A stretch of DNA of 64,000 bases from Bacillota bacterium (GTDB lineage Bacteria > Bacillota > Clostridia > Christensenellales > Pumilibacteraceae): contig WRLT01000002.1 of the NCBI GenBank assembly GCA_009777485.1, positions 1-64,000 of the forward strand, in the 5' to 3' direction. Shown here one piece after another: positions 1 to 10,026 of the stretch. A program made the position numbers and the translations under genes. Every line of letters begins with the position of its first letter. The stretch's first letter is position 1. The notes below the pieces were generated by a model. The model ran no database searches, was not told where the DNA came from, and saw only the letters and a list, made by a program, of their open reading frames with translations.

Positions 1-1
1 C

Positions 2-127
2 GCAACGTACTACGAAGACCAATGGAACCAAATTTACCAAGAGTTTCAAGAACTAATGGCAAACCCCCACATCCCCGACCACGTAAAACAAGAGTATCAG
101 GCGTTTATTAATCAGATTAGACCGTAA
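2..127 (+). CDS. C-terminal fragment of an unidentified protein
   Basis: The first bases hold an open frame of 41 codons that enters from the left edge and stops with TAA at 125-127. The visible residues are hydrophilic and rich in Gln, Tyr and Asn, with no membrane segment and no motif I recognise. It ends about 50 bases before the MoxR gene on the same strand, so it could be the last gene of an upstream operon or part of the same one. The function cannot be judged from this tail. Confidence 0.55.
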   Translation, partial: ATYYEDQWNQIYQEFQELMANPHIPDHVKQEYQAFINQIRP

Positions 128-179
128 AATAATATAGTATCCAAAAATAAAAATATAAAAAGATAGGTAGAATAACATT

Positions 180-1343
180 ATGACAGAAAAAACAGAAAAA
201 GCCGTAAAGGCGAAAGAAGACAAGAAAGAACCCGTGCAACGTACTGCGGAAGAGCAGTTAGAAATGTTTGCCAAGCAGTGCGAGGCCATTTTTACACAAA
301 TCCGCCGCGACATGATCGGTCAAAATGAGGTTGTCGAGGGTACGATTGTAGCGATGATTGCGGGCGGCAACGTTCTTTTAGAGGGTGTTCCGGGCGTAGG
401 AAAAACGCGTTTGGTACGAACCTTAGGGCGCGTATTCGATTTGCCGTTTTCGCGTATCCAGTTTACGCCGGACTTAATGCCTGCGGACGTTACGGGTACC
501 AACATCATCGTCAAAGACGAAAAAGGCAATTCGGGCTTTAAATTTCAGCCGGGGCCGATTTTCTCTAACATCGTTCTTGCGGACGAAATCAACCGCGCCA
601 CGCCTAAAACGCAGTCCGCGCTGTTAGAGGCCATGCAAGAGCATAGCGTTACCGTTATGGGCGTTAGCCGCAAGCTAGACCAGCCGTTCTTTGTTTTAGC
701 AACACAGAACCCTATCGAGCAAGACGGTACGTACCCGCTGCCCGAAGCGCAGATGGACCGCTTTATGTTTAAGCTGATAGTTACGATGCCCGAATTTAAA
801 GAGCTTATCGACATCGTAAACCTAACGCAAAAAACGATGGCAGAAACCGCAGACGCGGCGTGTAACGGCGAACAGCTATTGGCCATGCGTCAAGCCGCTA
901 AAATGATACCCGTAGCGTCGGACGTTTTAGACTATGCTATTCACCTTACCATGGCTACGCATCCCGATAACGAGTTCACCACAGAAATTACTAAAAAATA
1001 CGTTCGTTTCGGCGCATCGCCGCGTTCCGCGCAGGCCGTTATATCCGCCGCTAAGGTGCGCGCCTTAATGCACGCGCGCTACAACGTATCGTACAGCGAC
1101 ATCAACGAGCTTGCGCCGTTGGTATTCCGCCACCGTATAAAAGCCAACTTCGAGGCTATTACCGCGCGGATTACCACCGACGATATCGTAGAGGGCATTG
1201 TTAAAGAGGTTGCTGCCAAACGCGGAATTCAAGTTAAGCTTAAAGAAAAAGCCAAAGCACCTGCTACTTCTTCCGCGCCTGTAACTCCTGCCGCAGACGG
1301 CGGCGAAAGCGCAGAGGCCGATGGCAAAAAGAAAAAGAAATAA
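180..1343 (+). CDS. MoxR-family AAA+ ATPase
   Basis: Cytosolic AAA+ ATPase of the MoxR group, which is thought to remodel or mature partner proteins together with VWA proteins. The Walker A motif GVPGVGKT lies near residue 70, a Walker B-like LADEINRA about 65 residues later, and the sensor-type ATQNP follows; this is the normal MoxR order. The length of 387 residues is slightly above the usual 320-350 because of a charged N-terminus and a Lys/Ala/Pro-rich tail ending in a run of lysines. The ATG is preceded by a GATAGGT-type ribosome site. It heads the moxR - DUF58 - VWA - VWA cluster, a well-known arrangement. Confidence 0.93.
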   Translation: MTEKTEKAVKAKEDKKEPVQRTAEEQLEMFAKQCEAIFTQIRRDMIGQNEVVEGTIVAMIAGGNVLLEGVPGVGKTRLVRTLGRVFDLPFSRIQFTPDLMPADVTGTNIIVKDEKGNSGFKFQPGPIFSNIVLADEINRATPKTQSALLEAMQEHSVTVMGVSRKLDQPFFVLATQNPIEQDGTYPLPEAQMDRFMFKLIVTMPEFKELIDIVNLTQKTMAETADAACNGEQLLAMRQAAKMIPVASDVLDYAIHLTMATHPDNEFTTEITKKYVRFGASPRSAQAVISAAKVRALMHARYNVSYSDINELAPLVFRHRIKANFEAITARITTDDIVEGIVKEVAAKRGIQVKLKEKAKAPATSSAPVTPAADGGESAEADGKKKKK

Positions 1344-1365
1344 ACCGTAACGGAGTGCCGCAGTT

Positions 1366-2268
1366 TTGAGATTTAACATAATAAACGACGAATTTATCAA
1401 CCGCCTTGAAACGTTGTCGCTAAACATGCCCAACCCGATGCAAGGCTACTTCGGCGGTGTGCACCGTACCAGAACGTACGGCAACACCGTCGAGTTTGCC
1501 GATTTCCGCGATTATAATTTAGGCGACGATATTCGGCGCATCGACTGGAATTTGTACAGCCGTTTCGAAAAACACTTTATCCGCTTATACGTAGACGAAA
1601 GACAAATGCACATTCAAATTTTTGTGGACTGTTCGGCGTCTATGTACAAGGGCAACAAGGATAAAGCGTTGTACGCCTTACGCATTATGGCGGCGTTGGG
1701 ATATTTATCCGTACAGAATATGGATAAACTGACCATGCGGCTAATGAAAGGCGACTTTGCCGAAGACCCTTGCGGTATTATCGTAGGCAAAAACAGCTTT
1801 TTTAGAGGCATCGGGCAAATCGACGAAGCGGCGGTTTTCGACGGCGACTGCAACTTAGAATCCGCTATCGTCAATTGCGAAAACTTAGGTTCTAATGACG
1901 GCTTAACGGTTATTATTTCGGATTTTCTTACCGACAGCAACTGGAAACGCGCCGTAGACTACTTAGTATTTAAAAAGCGTCAAGTACTGGTTGTGCAAGT
2001 TTTATCGCCCGAAGAAATTGATCCGCGCTACAAAGGCCGCGTACAAATGATGGACTCCGAGTCGGGCGACGTCATGGACCCTAAAAACATGAAGTTAAAA
2101 ATCACAAAGGCGCACTTTAAAGCATACAGAGAGGCGCTAGAGGATTATATCCGTGATATTAAAGATTTTTGTACCTCACGCGGCGCGCTGTTTATTTCGG
2201 GCAGTACCGCGACCCCGATAGAAAAGTTTATATTCCAAAAACTATTTGAAATAGGAACGATAAAATAA
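1366..2268 (+). CDS. DUF58 / VWA-like protein
   Basis: Partner of the MoxR ATPase. The N-terminal part carries the DUF58 hallmark: an Arg/Tyr/Gly-Asp segment followed by RRIDWN (about residues 50-66). A von Willebrand A fold follows with a metal-site motif of DxSxS type (DCSAS, about residue 90). There is no signal peptide, so it is probably cytosolic. The start is TTG at 1366, 22 bases after the moxR stop and preceded by CGGAGTG; no ATG sits at the right place for the conserved N-terminus. Its stop codon overlaps the start of the next gene, which indicates translational coupling. Confidence 0.9.
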   Translation: MRFNIINDEFINRLETLSLNMPNPMQGYFGGVHRTRTYGNTVEFADFRDYNLGDDIRRIDWNLYSRFEKHFIRLYVDERQMHIQIFVDCSASMYKGNKDKALYALRIMAALGYLSVQNMDKLTMRLMKGDFAEDPCGIIVGKNSFFRGIGQIDEAAVFDGDCNLESAIVNCENLGSNDGLTVIISDFLTDSNWKRAVDYLVFKKRQVLVVQVLSPEEIDPRYKGRVQMMDSESGDVMDPKNMKLKITKAHFKAYREALEDYIRDIKDFCTSRGALFISGSTATPIEKFIFQKLFEIGTIK

Positions 2269-4358
2269 TGAGGTCAGGCAATTTAATTCCATGGTTAGGG
2301 TTGTTAGGATTGTTGGCTATACTGGTTTTAATCCTAATTTATATCCTCAAACCGAAATATGAAGAAAAAAAGGTTTCCTCTACATTTATTTGGAAGCTGA
2401 GTTTAAAGTACGGCCGCAAAAAAGTTCCGTTCGACTGGTTGCAAAACTCACTGCTTATCGCCTTGCAAATCATTATAATCACCATCATCGCCTTACTTAT
2501 GGCACAGCCGTTGTTTGTACAAGGCGGCGCGTACGAGGGCGAAACCATAGTTATATTAGATACGTCCGTTTCGATGCGGGCAGAAAAAGACGGTATTTCG
2601 CGTTTCGACCGCGCCAAAAAAGAAATCGAAGATTTAGCGGACGAAACATTAAAGCGCGGAAACAGGTTTTCGTTGTTTGTCGCTTTGCCCGACGGCGAAA
2701 CTGCGCCCGCAAGTTCGGTGCGTAACGCTATCCGCAGCGATGATGAGGCGTTAATCAGACAAAACATACACGAGGCGCGCCCTTCTTTCGGCGAGGCAAA
2801 CCTAGAAGCCGCCTTAGAGCCGGTTATAAATACCATGCGCAGCAATCCCGATGCAACGGTATATATATTTACCGACCGAAACAGAGCAGGGTCGGAGGGG
2901 GTGCGCATAGTAAACGTTGCCGAAGACGAATTTAATGCGGCGATATTAAGCTTTACCACAAAAAGAGACGGCTATCATACTTTCGAGGCCGAAATCGGCA
3001 GCTACGGGCGTGCAGTGGCAACCTTTGACATAATTTTTCAGCTGAGAAACGTCCGATTTGCCGATGCACAGGGCGTTACACAGCCGCAAGAAGAGGAATT
3101 TCAGATTCAAAAAACCGTAGCGGCGATTCCCGACGGCGGAACCCAAACCGTTAGATTTAACATGACTACGGATAATATACGCGTAGTAAGCTACGAAAGC
3201 GCGTACCTAAAGCTTAATGTAGACGACGGCTATTCATTCGATAACGAAATGTATATCTTCGGCGGAAGAACCGAAAACGTAAAGGTACAGCTTGTTTATC
3301 CCGCCGCTACCGAAAACGCCGCAGAAAACATTTTGCTTACCGCTAGATTTAACGCTTTATCCAACGCCGATGTAACGCCTGTTCCGATAGTAGCGGACCG
3401 GCCGAACCAATATAGTTCTAGCGGCTTTGACGTATACGTTTTTTACCGCACCTTACCCGAATTAATCGAAGACCTCCCTAGCGACGGATCGATTATATTG
3501 ATAGGCATTCAAAGATTGCCCCCGTCGTGGGGCAGCAATCCGTTCGGGGTTGATTTTAACGGGCTTTCTCCGTTGCTTACGTGGGAGAATGCCGATAGTG
3601 TACACTTAACGGGTTCGCAGTGGCCGGTATACGATACCGTACTGGGTGATTTACAGCATGTTTATTACGATTCGTTGTTTCAGCTTCGGGCAACCAGACA
3701 CGCGGTTTTAGACGTAAGAAATCTACATTACCGCACGTTGATGGAAATCCGCAATTCTCCCACATCTGCCGTCCCCGTGTTAATAGTAGGCGACAACGCC
3801 AACAATTCGCGGCTGAAAACCATTATTTTAGGTCTTGACATAGAATTTTCTAATTTAGGCACGGTGTTTTCCACTACGTGGATGTTAGGCAACATTTTGT
3901 CGTACTGCATACCGCCTATCATTTCGGAGCATTTAGTTACGGTAGGCGATACCGTTATGTTAGCAGGGCGGCCGTCTACGGATATCGTACAGCTGTTATT
4001 TGATAACGCAGACGGGCACCGCGAAAGCCGGGAGTTTCAAACTTCGCCGGAGTTTGGGCTGATGGTTGCAGAATTTAAGAGCATAGTTCCGGGAAGATAC
4101 TGGATACAGCAGCAAGTACGCGGAGACGACGGAACCCTGGGGGTACAGCAAACCGACAACTTTTTTGTACGCATAGCAGAGCGGCAAAGTAATTTTGCCC
4201 AAGATTTACCGCCGATTATTTTAAGAATGGAAAGAGACAATTTAGATATAGACGCCAGTATCCCGCCCAATCTATTAGATATTTATGTGTGGGTTGCTTT
4301 GGCTTTAGTAGCGTTGTTTATTATTGAATGGTGGGTGCAGTATCGTGAGCAGTTCTAG
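2268..4358 (+). CDS. BatA-type membrane protein with VWA domain
   Basis: Membrane protein of 696 residues. It has a hydrophobic helix near residues 8-27, a second at about 58-80, then a periplasm-facing or extracellular VWA domain with the metal-site motif DTSVS, and a final membrane helix near the C-terminus. The first 90 residues have the BatA (aerotolerance-regulator N-terminal) pattern. It overlaps the DUF58 gene by one base and the next gene by about 14 bases. A role in envelope stress or assembly of surface complexes with MoxR is the usual inference for this cluster, and no substrate can be named. Confidence 0.85.
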   Translation: MRSGNLIPWLGLLGLLAILVLILIYILKPKYEEKKVSSTFIWKLSLKYGRKKVPFDWLQNSLLIALQIIIITIIALLMAQPLFVQGGAYEGETIVILDTSVSMRAEKDGISRFDRAKKEIEDLADETLKRGNRFSLFVALPDGETAPASSVRNAIRSDDEALIRQNIHEARPSFGEANLEAALEPVINTMRSNPDATVYIFTDRNRAGSEGVRIVNVAEDEFNAAILSFTTKRDGYHTFEAEIGSYGRAVATFDIIFQLRNVRFADAQGVTQPQEEEFQIQKTVAAIPDGGTQTVRFNMTTDNIRVVSYESAYLKLNVDDGYSFDNEMYIFGGRTENVKVQLVYPAATENAAENILLTARFNALSNADVTPVPIVADRPNQYSSSGFDVYVFYRTLPELIEDLPSDGSIILIGIQRLPPSWGSNPFGVDFNGLSPLLTWENADSVHLTGSQWPVYDTVLGDLQHVYYDSLFQLRATRHAVLDVRNLHYRTLMEIRNSPTSAVPVLIVGDNANNSRLKTIILGLDIEFSNLGTVFSTTWMLGNILSYCIPPIISEHLVTVGDTVMLAGRPSTDIVQLLFDNADGHRESREFQTSPEFGLMVAEFKSIVPGRYWIQQQVRGDDGTLGVQQTDNFFVRIAERQSNFAQDLPPIILRMERDNLDIDASIPPNLLDIYVWVALALVALFIIEWWVQYREQF

Positions 4359-7308
4359 TATACAATTTAATTCTAATCCGTGGGCAAGCCCGTGGTGGCT
4401 GCTTGCGCTGATTCCGGCGGTGCTTTTAACGCTGATACCGTTTTTTAGAATCAAAAAACAGTACCGTTATACGCGCAACCGCGTAGTGTCGCTGATTATT
4501 CGTTCGGTCATTCTAATTCTTGCCGTACTGCTTTTATCCGGCATGACGTTTAGTTCTACCAAAGACAACCGAAAAACCGACGTAGTGATTGTTATAGACG
4601 CCTCTTATTCGGTTTCGGGCGAGGGCAGGGGAAACACGCATGCAGACGCCATAGAAAAGCTTATCGAAAATGTTATCAGACAAGGCGGCGGCGCGTACAA
4701 CATAGCCATTGTTACCTTTGGGTATACGCACCGCGTGGCTGTACCGTTCGGTACGCGCGACAGCCAAATTTTAGATAGGTACAAAAACGCGCCGCCTCCC
4801 GACGATACTACGGCTACGGATATCGGCATGGCGTTAAACGCCGCGTACAACCTGCTTCCTAATCCTAACACCGGCAGAATTATTTTAGTAAGCGACGGTT
4901 TAGAAACCGACGGCGATGCAGAGGTAGTGGCGGGCTTAATTGCGGCAAACGGCGTTAATGTAGACGTTATGCACCTTACGCCCGCATCTTTTGAAAACGA
5001 GGTTCAGCTTACTAACTTAAGCTGGCCAGATGTAGAAGAGCGCAATCAAAGAATAGAAATAGGCGTTAATACCCGCGTGCGCGTATCCATATGGCGCAGC
5101 GGTACAGACGCGCGTTCGGCAACTTTGCGTTTGTATAACGGACCAGACCTTATTACAGACGTAAACGGCAGAACCGAGCATACGCTGTTTTTAAGCGAGC
5201 CTATCACGCACGAAGAAATAACCATTCAGTTTTCGGGTTCGGGGTTACAGCGTATCATGGCGCAAATTACCCCGCACGGCGATACCATTGCGCAAAACAA
5301 CATATTTTATAGCTACGTCAACATTCAAGGCGAGGGCGCGATTTTAATATTGCAAGGCCAATCGGGGGTAATGGGCAGTAACGGCACAAGGCTGCGCAAC
5401 CTGTTAACTACCTTCGACCCCGCCACCCAACGCATTTACGAAAACGTAGACATCGAAAATATTTCTTCTTTTGCCCCTACGGCAACGCTTAGCGACTTAC
5501 AGCAGTACGAGCAAGTTATTTTAATGAACGTAGCCAATCGGGATATGCCGCCCGCATTTGTTGAGTTGTTAGATTTTTATGTGCGTCAATGCGGCGGCGG
5601 ATTGCTTACGGTAGGCGGTGCTAACGCCTACGACCAAGCCGACATGAAAGAAGACGGCGAGCCTACGCTGTTTGAGGATATGCTGCCCGTAGAGGCAGAC
5701 CCGTCCGTAGAGCCGCTTTCGCTGTTGATTGTATTTGACGCATCCACCTCTATGGCAGGCGGCGGGCAGCAAGCTGGAATCAGCCCGCGTCCCAACTTTG
5801 ATGGAACGTTGCCTTCGCGCCTTTCACACGCAAAGGACGCTATTTACGCCGCCGCCGAAGCTATGAAACCGCAGGATTACATCAGCATTGTGCGGTTTTC
5901 TAACCTTGCCGATACCAGGATTGCGTTAAACTGGACGTCCGTAACCGATAGAGAAGCTATCGAGCTTGCCGTAGACGGCGGCAGACTGCCTAACGGCCAG
6001 TTTAATCACGGAACGCTGCAAGAACAACGCGGAATTTGGACATCCGTGGGCACGGCTTATAACCATGCAATGGTATTAGCCCAACAGCAAATGAACATCG
6101 CGCAAACTCCCCGCCGCCACATTATATTCCTTACCGACGGCGAGCCGCAGGACAATCCGCGCACGTTCCGCACCACGCTTGCCAACATTCACCGCAACGG
6201 CACGGGCCCTACACTTTCGGCTATCGGCTTTGGCGAGGTAGGGGCGGCAACCGTAGTAGACTTAGCAGCTTTAGGCGGCGGAAGGCATTATAATATATCT
6301 AACGCCGCACAGCTTAGAGACACCATGTTAGCAGAGGTTCACGCAGAAATTCCGCAGCACACGGTAGACGAAGTAACGCCTTTGGCGTTAGGCGACAATC
6401 TGTTAGCACCTATTGTATTAAGAAATATTACCCAGCTGCCCAGTGTAGGAGGCTTTTACGCCACCACGTTAAAGCAGGGCTACGAAGAAGACGGACGTTT
6501 GCCGCGCGCCCGCAATGCGGTACGAACCGCCGCACTAGGCATACCGATTTACGCCGAATGGAGTTTCGGGCTAGGCAAAGTAGGCAGCTTTATGAGTGTC
6601 TTAGACGGGTCTCACTGGGCAAGTGACGCGTATTTTACAGACGTGCAAGCCCAAACCTTTATACGCAATATTATAGACAGCCTAATGGCACCGGGCAGTA
6701 CCGATAACCCAGGGCTTTCGGTACAGTATAATCCCGAAAATCAGCAAAGCAACCGAAACTATACCACCATGATTAGCATAACGGGCAACATCGGCGACGC
6801 CTCAGACCCGATAACCGCCGCCATTGTTTCGCCCGACAGCAATGTATTGCCCCGACAGCAAATTGTACTGCAACGCGACGGCGAAGACAGAATTTCAGGC
6901 TTTTTCACCTCTACGGTTCCCGGCATTTACCGCGTCGAAATCAGTCGGGGCGGGGTAGCCGGCTTTGAAATGATAGAGTACTTCGCGTTTTCGTATTCGT
7001 CCGAATTTGACGCATGGACCAATCAAACTAAGGCAATCAGTTCTTACGACTTTATCACAGGCCTTGCCACAGGGCCAGACCCCGAAAACCCGTGGGGCGG
7101 CTTAGTGCTTACGCCCGAATCGGATATGTTCCCCCAAACGCGCGAATATATTGTAGACACCTACGACCCGCGCTTAGGGTTTTTGATAGCCGCCGTAGTG
7201 CTGTTTTTATTAGATATCGCCGCGCGCAAGTTTAAATTCAAGTGGCCGCACGAATGGACGCGCGCCGCCAGAGAACGCGCCGCCGCCAAAGAAGCAGGCA
7301 CAGGCTAA
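4345..7308 (+). CDS. Large membrane protein with two VWA domains and a glutamine-amidotransferase-like segment
   Basis: Last gene of the MoxR cluster. I place the start at GTG 4345, with GGTGGG upstream, rather than at the in-frame ATG at 4324 inside the preceding gene. Two N-terminal membrane helices are followed by a first VWA domain (motif DASYS). A Gly-rich GGGLLTVGG segment typical of the class I amidotransferase-like fold in these proteins comes next, then a second VWA domain (motif DASTS), and a C-terminal membrane helix near residue 955 followed by an Arg/Ala-rich cytosolic tail. Both metal-site motifs are complete. At about 988 residues it matches the largest VWA member of such operons. 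Confidence 0.85.
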   Translation: MSSSSIQFNSNPWASPWWLLALIPAVLLTLIPFFRIKKQYRYTRNRVVSLIIRSVILILAVLLLSGMTFSSTKDNRKTDVVIVIDASYSVSGEGRGNTHADAIEKLIENVIRQGGGAYNIAIVTFGYTHRVAVPFGTRDSQILDRYKNAPPPDDTTATDIGMALNAAYNLLPNPNTGRIILVSDGLETDGDAEVVAGLIAANGVNVDVMHLTPASFENEVQLTNLSWPDVEERNQRIEIGVNTRVRVSIWRSGTDARSATLRLYNGPDLITDVNGRTEHTLFLSEPITHEEITIQFSGSGLQRIMAQITPHGDTIAQNNIFYSYVNIQGEGAILILQGQSGVMGSNGTRLRNLLTTFDPATQRIYENVDIENISSFAPTATLSDLQQYEQVILMNVANRDMPPAFVELLDFYVRQCGGGLLTVGGANAYDQADMKEDGEPTLFEDMLPVEADPSVEPLSLLIVFDASTSMAGGGQQAGISPRPNFDGTLPSRLSHAKDAIYAAAEAMKPQDYISIVRFSNLADTRIALNWTSVTDREAIELAVDGGRLPNGQFNHGTLQEQRGIWTSVGTAYNHAMVLAQQQMNIAQTPRRHIIFLTDGEPQDNPRTFRTTLANIHRNGTGPTLSAIGFGEVGAATVVDLAALGGGRHYNISNAAQLRDTMLAEVHAEIPQHTVDEVTPLALGDNLLAPIVLRNITQLPSVGGFYATTLKQGYEEDGRLPRARNAVRTAALGIPIYAEWSFGLGKVGSFMSVLDGSHWASDAYFTDVQAQTFIRNIIDSLMAPGSTDNPGLSVQYNPENQQSNRNYTTMISITGNIGDASDPITAAIVSPDSNVLPRQQIVLQRDGEDRISGFFTSTVPGIYRVEISRGGVAGFEMIEYFAFSYSSEFDAWTNQTKAISSYDFITGLATGPDPENPWGGLVLTPESDMFPQTREYIVDTYDPRLGFLIAAVVLFLLDIAARKFKFKWPHEWTRAARERAAAKEAGTG

Positions 7309-7532
7309 TTGCTTAGCAAAGGGAAATGGAAAACTATTGACAACTTACAACTTACAACTGACAAATTTCGGCTAAGTATTTAAAATAAAAAACCGTTAAA
7401 AAATTCCCCTCTTGAGGGGTGGCAGGCTTTAGCCTGACGGGGTGGAAAGAACGAGTGGATTGCGTAGCGGACGGGGTGGAAAGAAAAGTCAGTCGTCAGT
7501 AAAAAACAGCGTAAACAGGAGGGGCGTGATTT
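7309..7532. repeat. Intergenic repeat block (copy 1)
   Basis: Short near-repeats of the type ACTTACAACTTACAACTG are followed by a block from about 7400 to 7450 with CCCCTCTTGAGGGG and a downstream GACGGGGTGG. The same block recurs at 9762-9815 and in part near 9714, which marks it as a dispersed repeat and not a unique regulator. The CCCCTC/GAGGGG hairpin could act as a weak terminator for the MoxR operon. No gene is seen here. Confidence 0.6.
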
Positions 7533-9611
7533 ATGAAAAAAAGATGGTTACATTTGCTTATAGCGGTTATGCTGTTGAGTATACCGCTTTTAAGCGCGTG
7601 CGAAGAAATAGAAATCCCCGAACAACTCTCCCGCTACACCGTATTTTTTGATACGGATACAGACGAAATCCCCAACGCAGAAAGGAACTATCTTGAAGGG
7701 CACGAAGTACCCGCGCCGTTCTTTTTAATTATGGAACGCGCGGGAGATTATGTATTTGACGGTTGGTATTTAGGCAATACGCTTTTTGAATTTGGCACAC
7801 CTATGCCCGCGCACAACATTACGTTAAAGGCGCGCTGGATTTTGCCTTTCCGCATTACCTTTGATTCCGACGGCGGAACACCCGTACAAGAAATAAAACA
7901 GGTTGCAGGCACGCCGATTTTCGCGCCGCCTCCGCCCACCAAAATCATAGAACACCAAGCACCTCAAAAAAACGAATACTGGAAGTTTGTCAATTGGGTA
8001 GACGAGAGCGGCAATTTATTTGCGTGGACGCAAATGCCGTCGCACAATGTAGTGCTAAAAGCGGTTTGGGACAGGGCTTTTGCCATTGTGTTTGATACGG
8101 GCGGCGGTTCGGCGGTTGACCCGATTATAGCCGTAAAAGGCGAAACGGTTTCCGCGCCTGTTCAGCATCCCGTGCGGGAAGGCTTTCATTTCGGCGGTTG
8201 GTTTAAAGGGACAGACGAAATGGACGCGCGCACGCCGTTTAATTTTGACAGTATGCCCGAAGAAGACGTTACCGCTTACGCAAAATGGCATGTCGCAAGC
8301 ATTTTGCCCGTATTAATCATAGATTTAGACAACTTCCACACCATAGACCAAGTACATTCCACCTACGCGCAAAACAACCAAAACCAAGCTAACGTTCAGG
8401 CGTATTACAGGGCAGTAATCGGCTATGGAGACCGAGATACAGGCATCACGTTTGTGCCGGGTCAATTCCGCGCACGCGGGCACGGTTCTTTCAATAATAG
8501 TTCCATGAAAAAGCAATACAGAATACGTTTCGACTCTCGCCAAGAATTGTTCGGAATGCCCGCATCGCGCCATTTTGTAACCATAGCCGGGGTTCATGGA
8601 GACGTAGACAGAAGTATGCTGCAATACGTTTCCGCGCTTGCGTTTTCGCGTCATTTGGTAGAGCGTGATAATTTCGGCATGGAGTCCGCTATGCGCACCG
8701 AAGCGGCGGTGGATATGTATATAAACGGCGTGTACTGGGGCGTTCATAATTTAAGCGAGCATATCCGCGTAGACGAGCAACGCGTAGATATCCCCCAATC
8801 ACACGGCTTTACCGCCGCACAACACGCACAAAGCGGGTATTTAATGAATATCGCGGTGTGGGGAGGTCATTACGACAACACGCGCCAATGGGAGCGTTTT
8901 ACTACGGGTCTTGATAACTGGGAAGGTATGTATGTTCTAAAAGCACCCGACGGCGACGACGCGTTTGATGCTTCGCTTAACAACCTGCCGCCTAACGAGC
9001 GCGTATACGTAAACGGTCAGCTGGTTACCTCCGCTACCTACGGGGCGCAAAGAGATTGGATTAAAGCCAGAACCGCCGAGGCGTTAACACTGCTTGACGG
9101 CACTAATTGGGCGTCTGTTTCGGCTAGGTTTAATATAAATTCATTTATAGACAGCTACATCGTGCATGAGTTGTGGCGCAAATATGACCCGGCAGGAGGC
9201 TACCATATTTATACAAGGCCCAACGGTAACACCCCTACCTTTTATGCAGGACCCGCATGGGACTTTAAATACGCTCTTAACGCTAGCTATAACGCCTCGT
9301 TAATTTCTAGCAGTTCAAGCGGTTATTTTAATCTTTTCCGCAGACTGCGCACGTTTACCCAGTTCAACCAAGCGTTAAATGCGCGCTGGGCAGCAATATT
9401 TAACGAAACCAAGCAATTTATAACCGACTACTTTAACCAATTTATCGACAATCAAGAATACATTTATGCCTTTTCACGCAACGTTCAGGCATGGAATACC
9501 GTTTGGACAGGAAGCGCGGCTAACTGGAATGAATCAGCTAAAACCGACAGAGACTGGCTGATCGCCCGCGCCGACTGGCTAAACCAAGCCGGCACCTTCC
9601 GCACCGCCTAA
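7533..9611 (+). CDS. CotH-family lipoprotein with InlB-type repeats
   Basis: Lipoprotein: the signal peptide ends in a lipobox with Cys at about residue 23 (LLSAC). Three InlB B/Listeria-Bacteroides-type repeats follow (each about 70 residues, with the FDGWY / FGGWF pattern) up to about residue 255. A CotH kinase-like domain then fills the rest, with RGHGSF, the NGVYWGVHNLSEH segment and GPAWDF. CotH proteins are atypical protein kinases first known from spore coats. Family members usually read WDFD at the last motif, while here it is WDFK, so activity is doubtful. It lies ahead of VTC and DUF4956 genes, a known association, but is separated from them by about 400 bases and a promoter. Confidence 0.87.
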   Translation: MKKRWLHLLIAVMLLSIPLLSACEEIEIPEQLSRYTVFFDTDTDEIPNAERNYLEGHEVPAPFFLIMERAGDYVFDGWYLGNTLFEFGTPMPAHNITLKARWILPFRITFDSDGGTPVQEIKQVAGTPIFAPPPPTKIIEHQAPQKNEYWKFVNWVDESGNLFAWTQMPSHNVVLKAVWDRAFAIVFDTGGGSAVDPIIAVKGETVSAPVQHPVREGFHFGGWFKGTDEMDARTPFNFDSMPEEDVTAYAKWHVASILPVLIIDLDNFHTIDQVHSTYAQNNQNQANVQAYYRAVIGYGDRDTGITFVPGQFRARGHGSFNNSSMKKQYRIRFDSRQELFGMPASRHFVTIAGVHGDVDRSMLQYVSALAFSRHLVERDNFGMESAMRTEAAVDMYINGVYWGVHNLSEHIRVDEQRVDIPQSHGFTAAQHAQSGYLMNIAVWGGHYDNTRQWERFTTGLDNWEGMYVLKAPDGDDAFDASLNNLPPNERVYVNGQLVTSATYGAQRDWIKARTAEALTLLDGTNWASVSARFNINSFIDSYIVHELWRKYDPAGGYHIYTRPNGNTPTFYAGPAWDFKYALNASYNASLISSSSSGYFNLFRRLRTFTQFNQALNARWAAIFNETKQFITDYFNQFIDNQEYIYAFSRNVQAWNTVWTGSAANWNESAKTDRDWLIARADWLNQAGTFRTA

Positions 9612-9863
9612 TGAAAAATGGAAAATGGAGAATGTCGGCTTTCAGTAATGGAGAATGGAAAATGGAGAATGGAGAATTTCGGCTAAGGATTTAAAAATAA
9701 ATATCCGTTAAAAAATTCCCCTCTTGCAGGCGCGACTGTGGTTACTAAATAAATAGCATTAGAAAAATTCCCCTCTTGAGGGGTGGCTGCGTAGCAGACG
9801 GGGTGGAAAGAAAAGCCTAGTCTCCCAATCAGACGGGTGCAAATTAAACACACAAATTAAATC
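9612..9863. repeat. Intergenic repeat block (copy 2)
   Basis: After the CotH stop there are degenerate repeats of AATGGAGAATGGAAAATGG type, then the same CCCCTCTTGAGGGG ... GACGGGGTGG block seen at 7400-7450 (here 9762-9815), plus a truncated copy near 9714-9726. The sequence AAAAATTCCCCTCTT occurs at each. It contains no convincing ORF and is best read as dispersed repeat material. Confidence 0.6.
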
Positions 9864-9962
9864 CCCAATAAAAAACCAAAATATACTTGCAAAAAGCTTT
9901 TTTAAAGCAACCCAATAAAAAACCAAAATATACTTGCAAAAAGCTTTTTTATAGAGTATAAT
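9864..9962 (+). promoter_or_regulatory. Tandemly duplicated promoter segment before the VTC gene
   Basis: A segment of about 41 bases (9864-9904 and 9911-9951, period 47) is repeated almost exactly. Only the second copy continues into a full promoter: TTGCAA at 9934-9939, 17 bases, TATAAT at 9957-9962. The first copy has the same -35 but no -10. Both contain AAGCTTTTTT. The gene starts 65 bases after the -10 box. Confidence 0.65.
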
Positions 9963-10026
9963 AAAAGCTAGCAAGTATTTTTTTGATGCAAAGCACACTT
10001 ATTTTAGGAGAGTTTGGCGAGAAAGC

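Noticed and set aside
7442-7651. ORF overlapping the repeat block and the start of the CotH gene
   Set aside because: It begins in dispersed repeat sequence and overlaps the strong CotH start in another frame.
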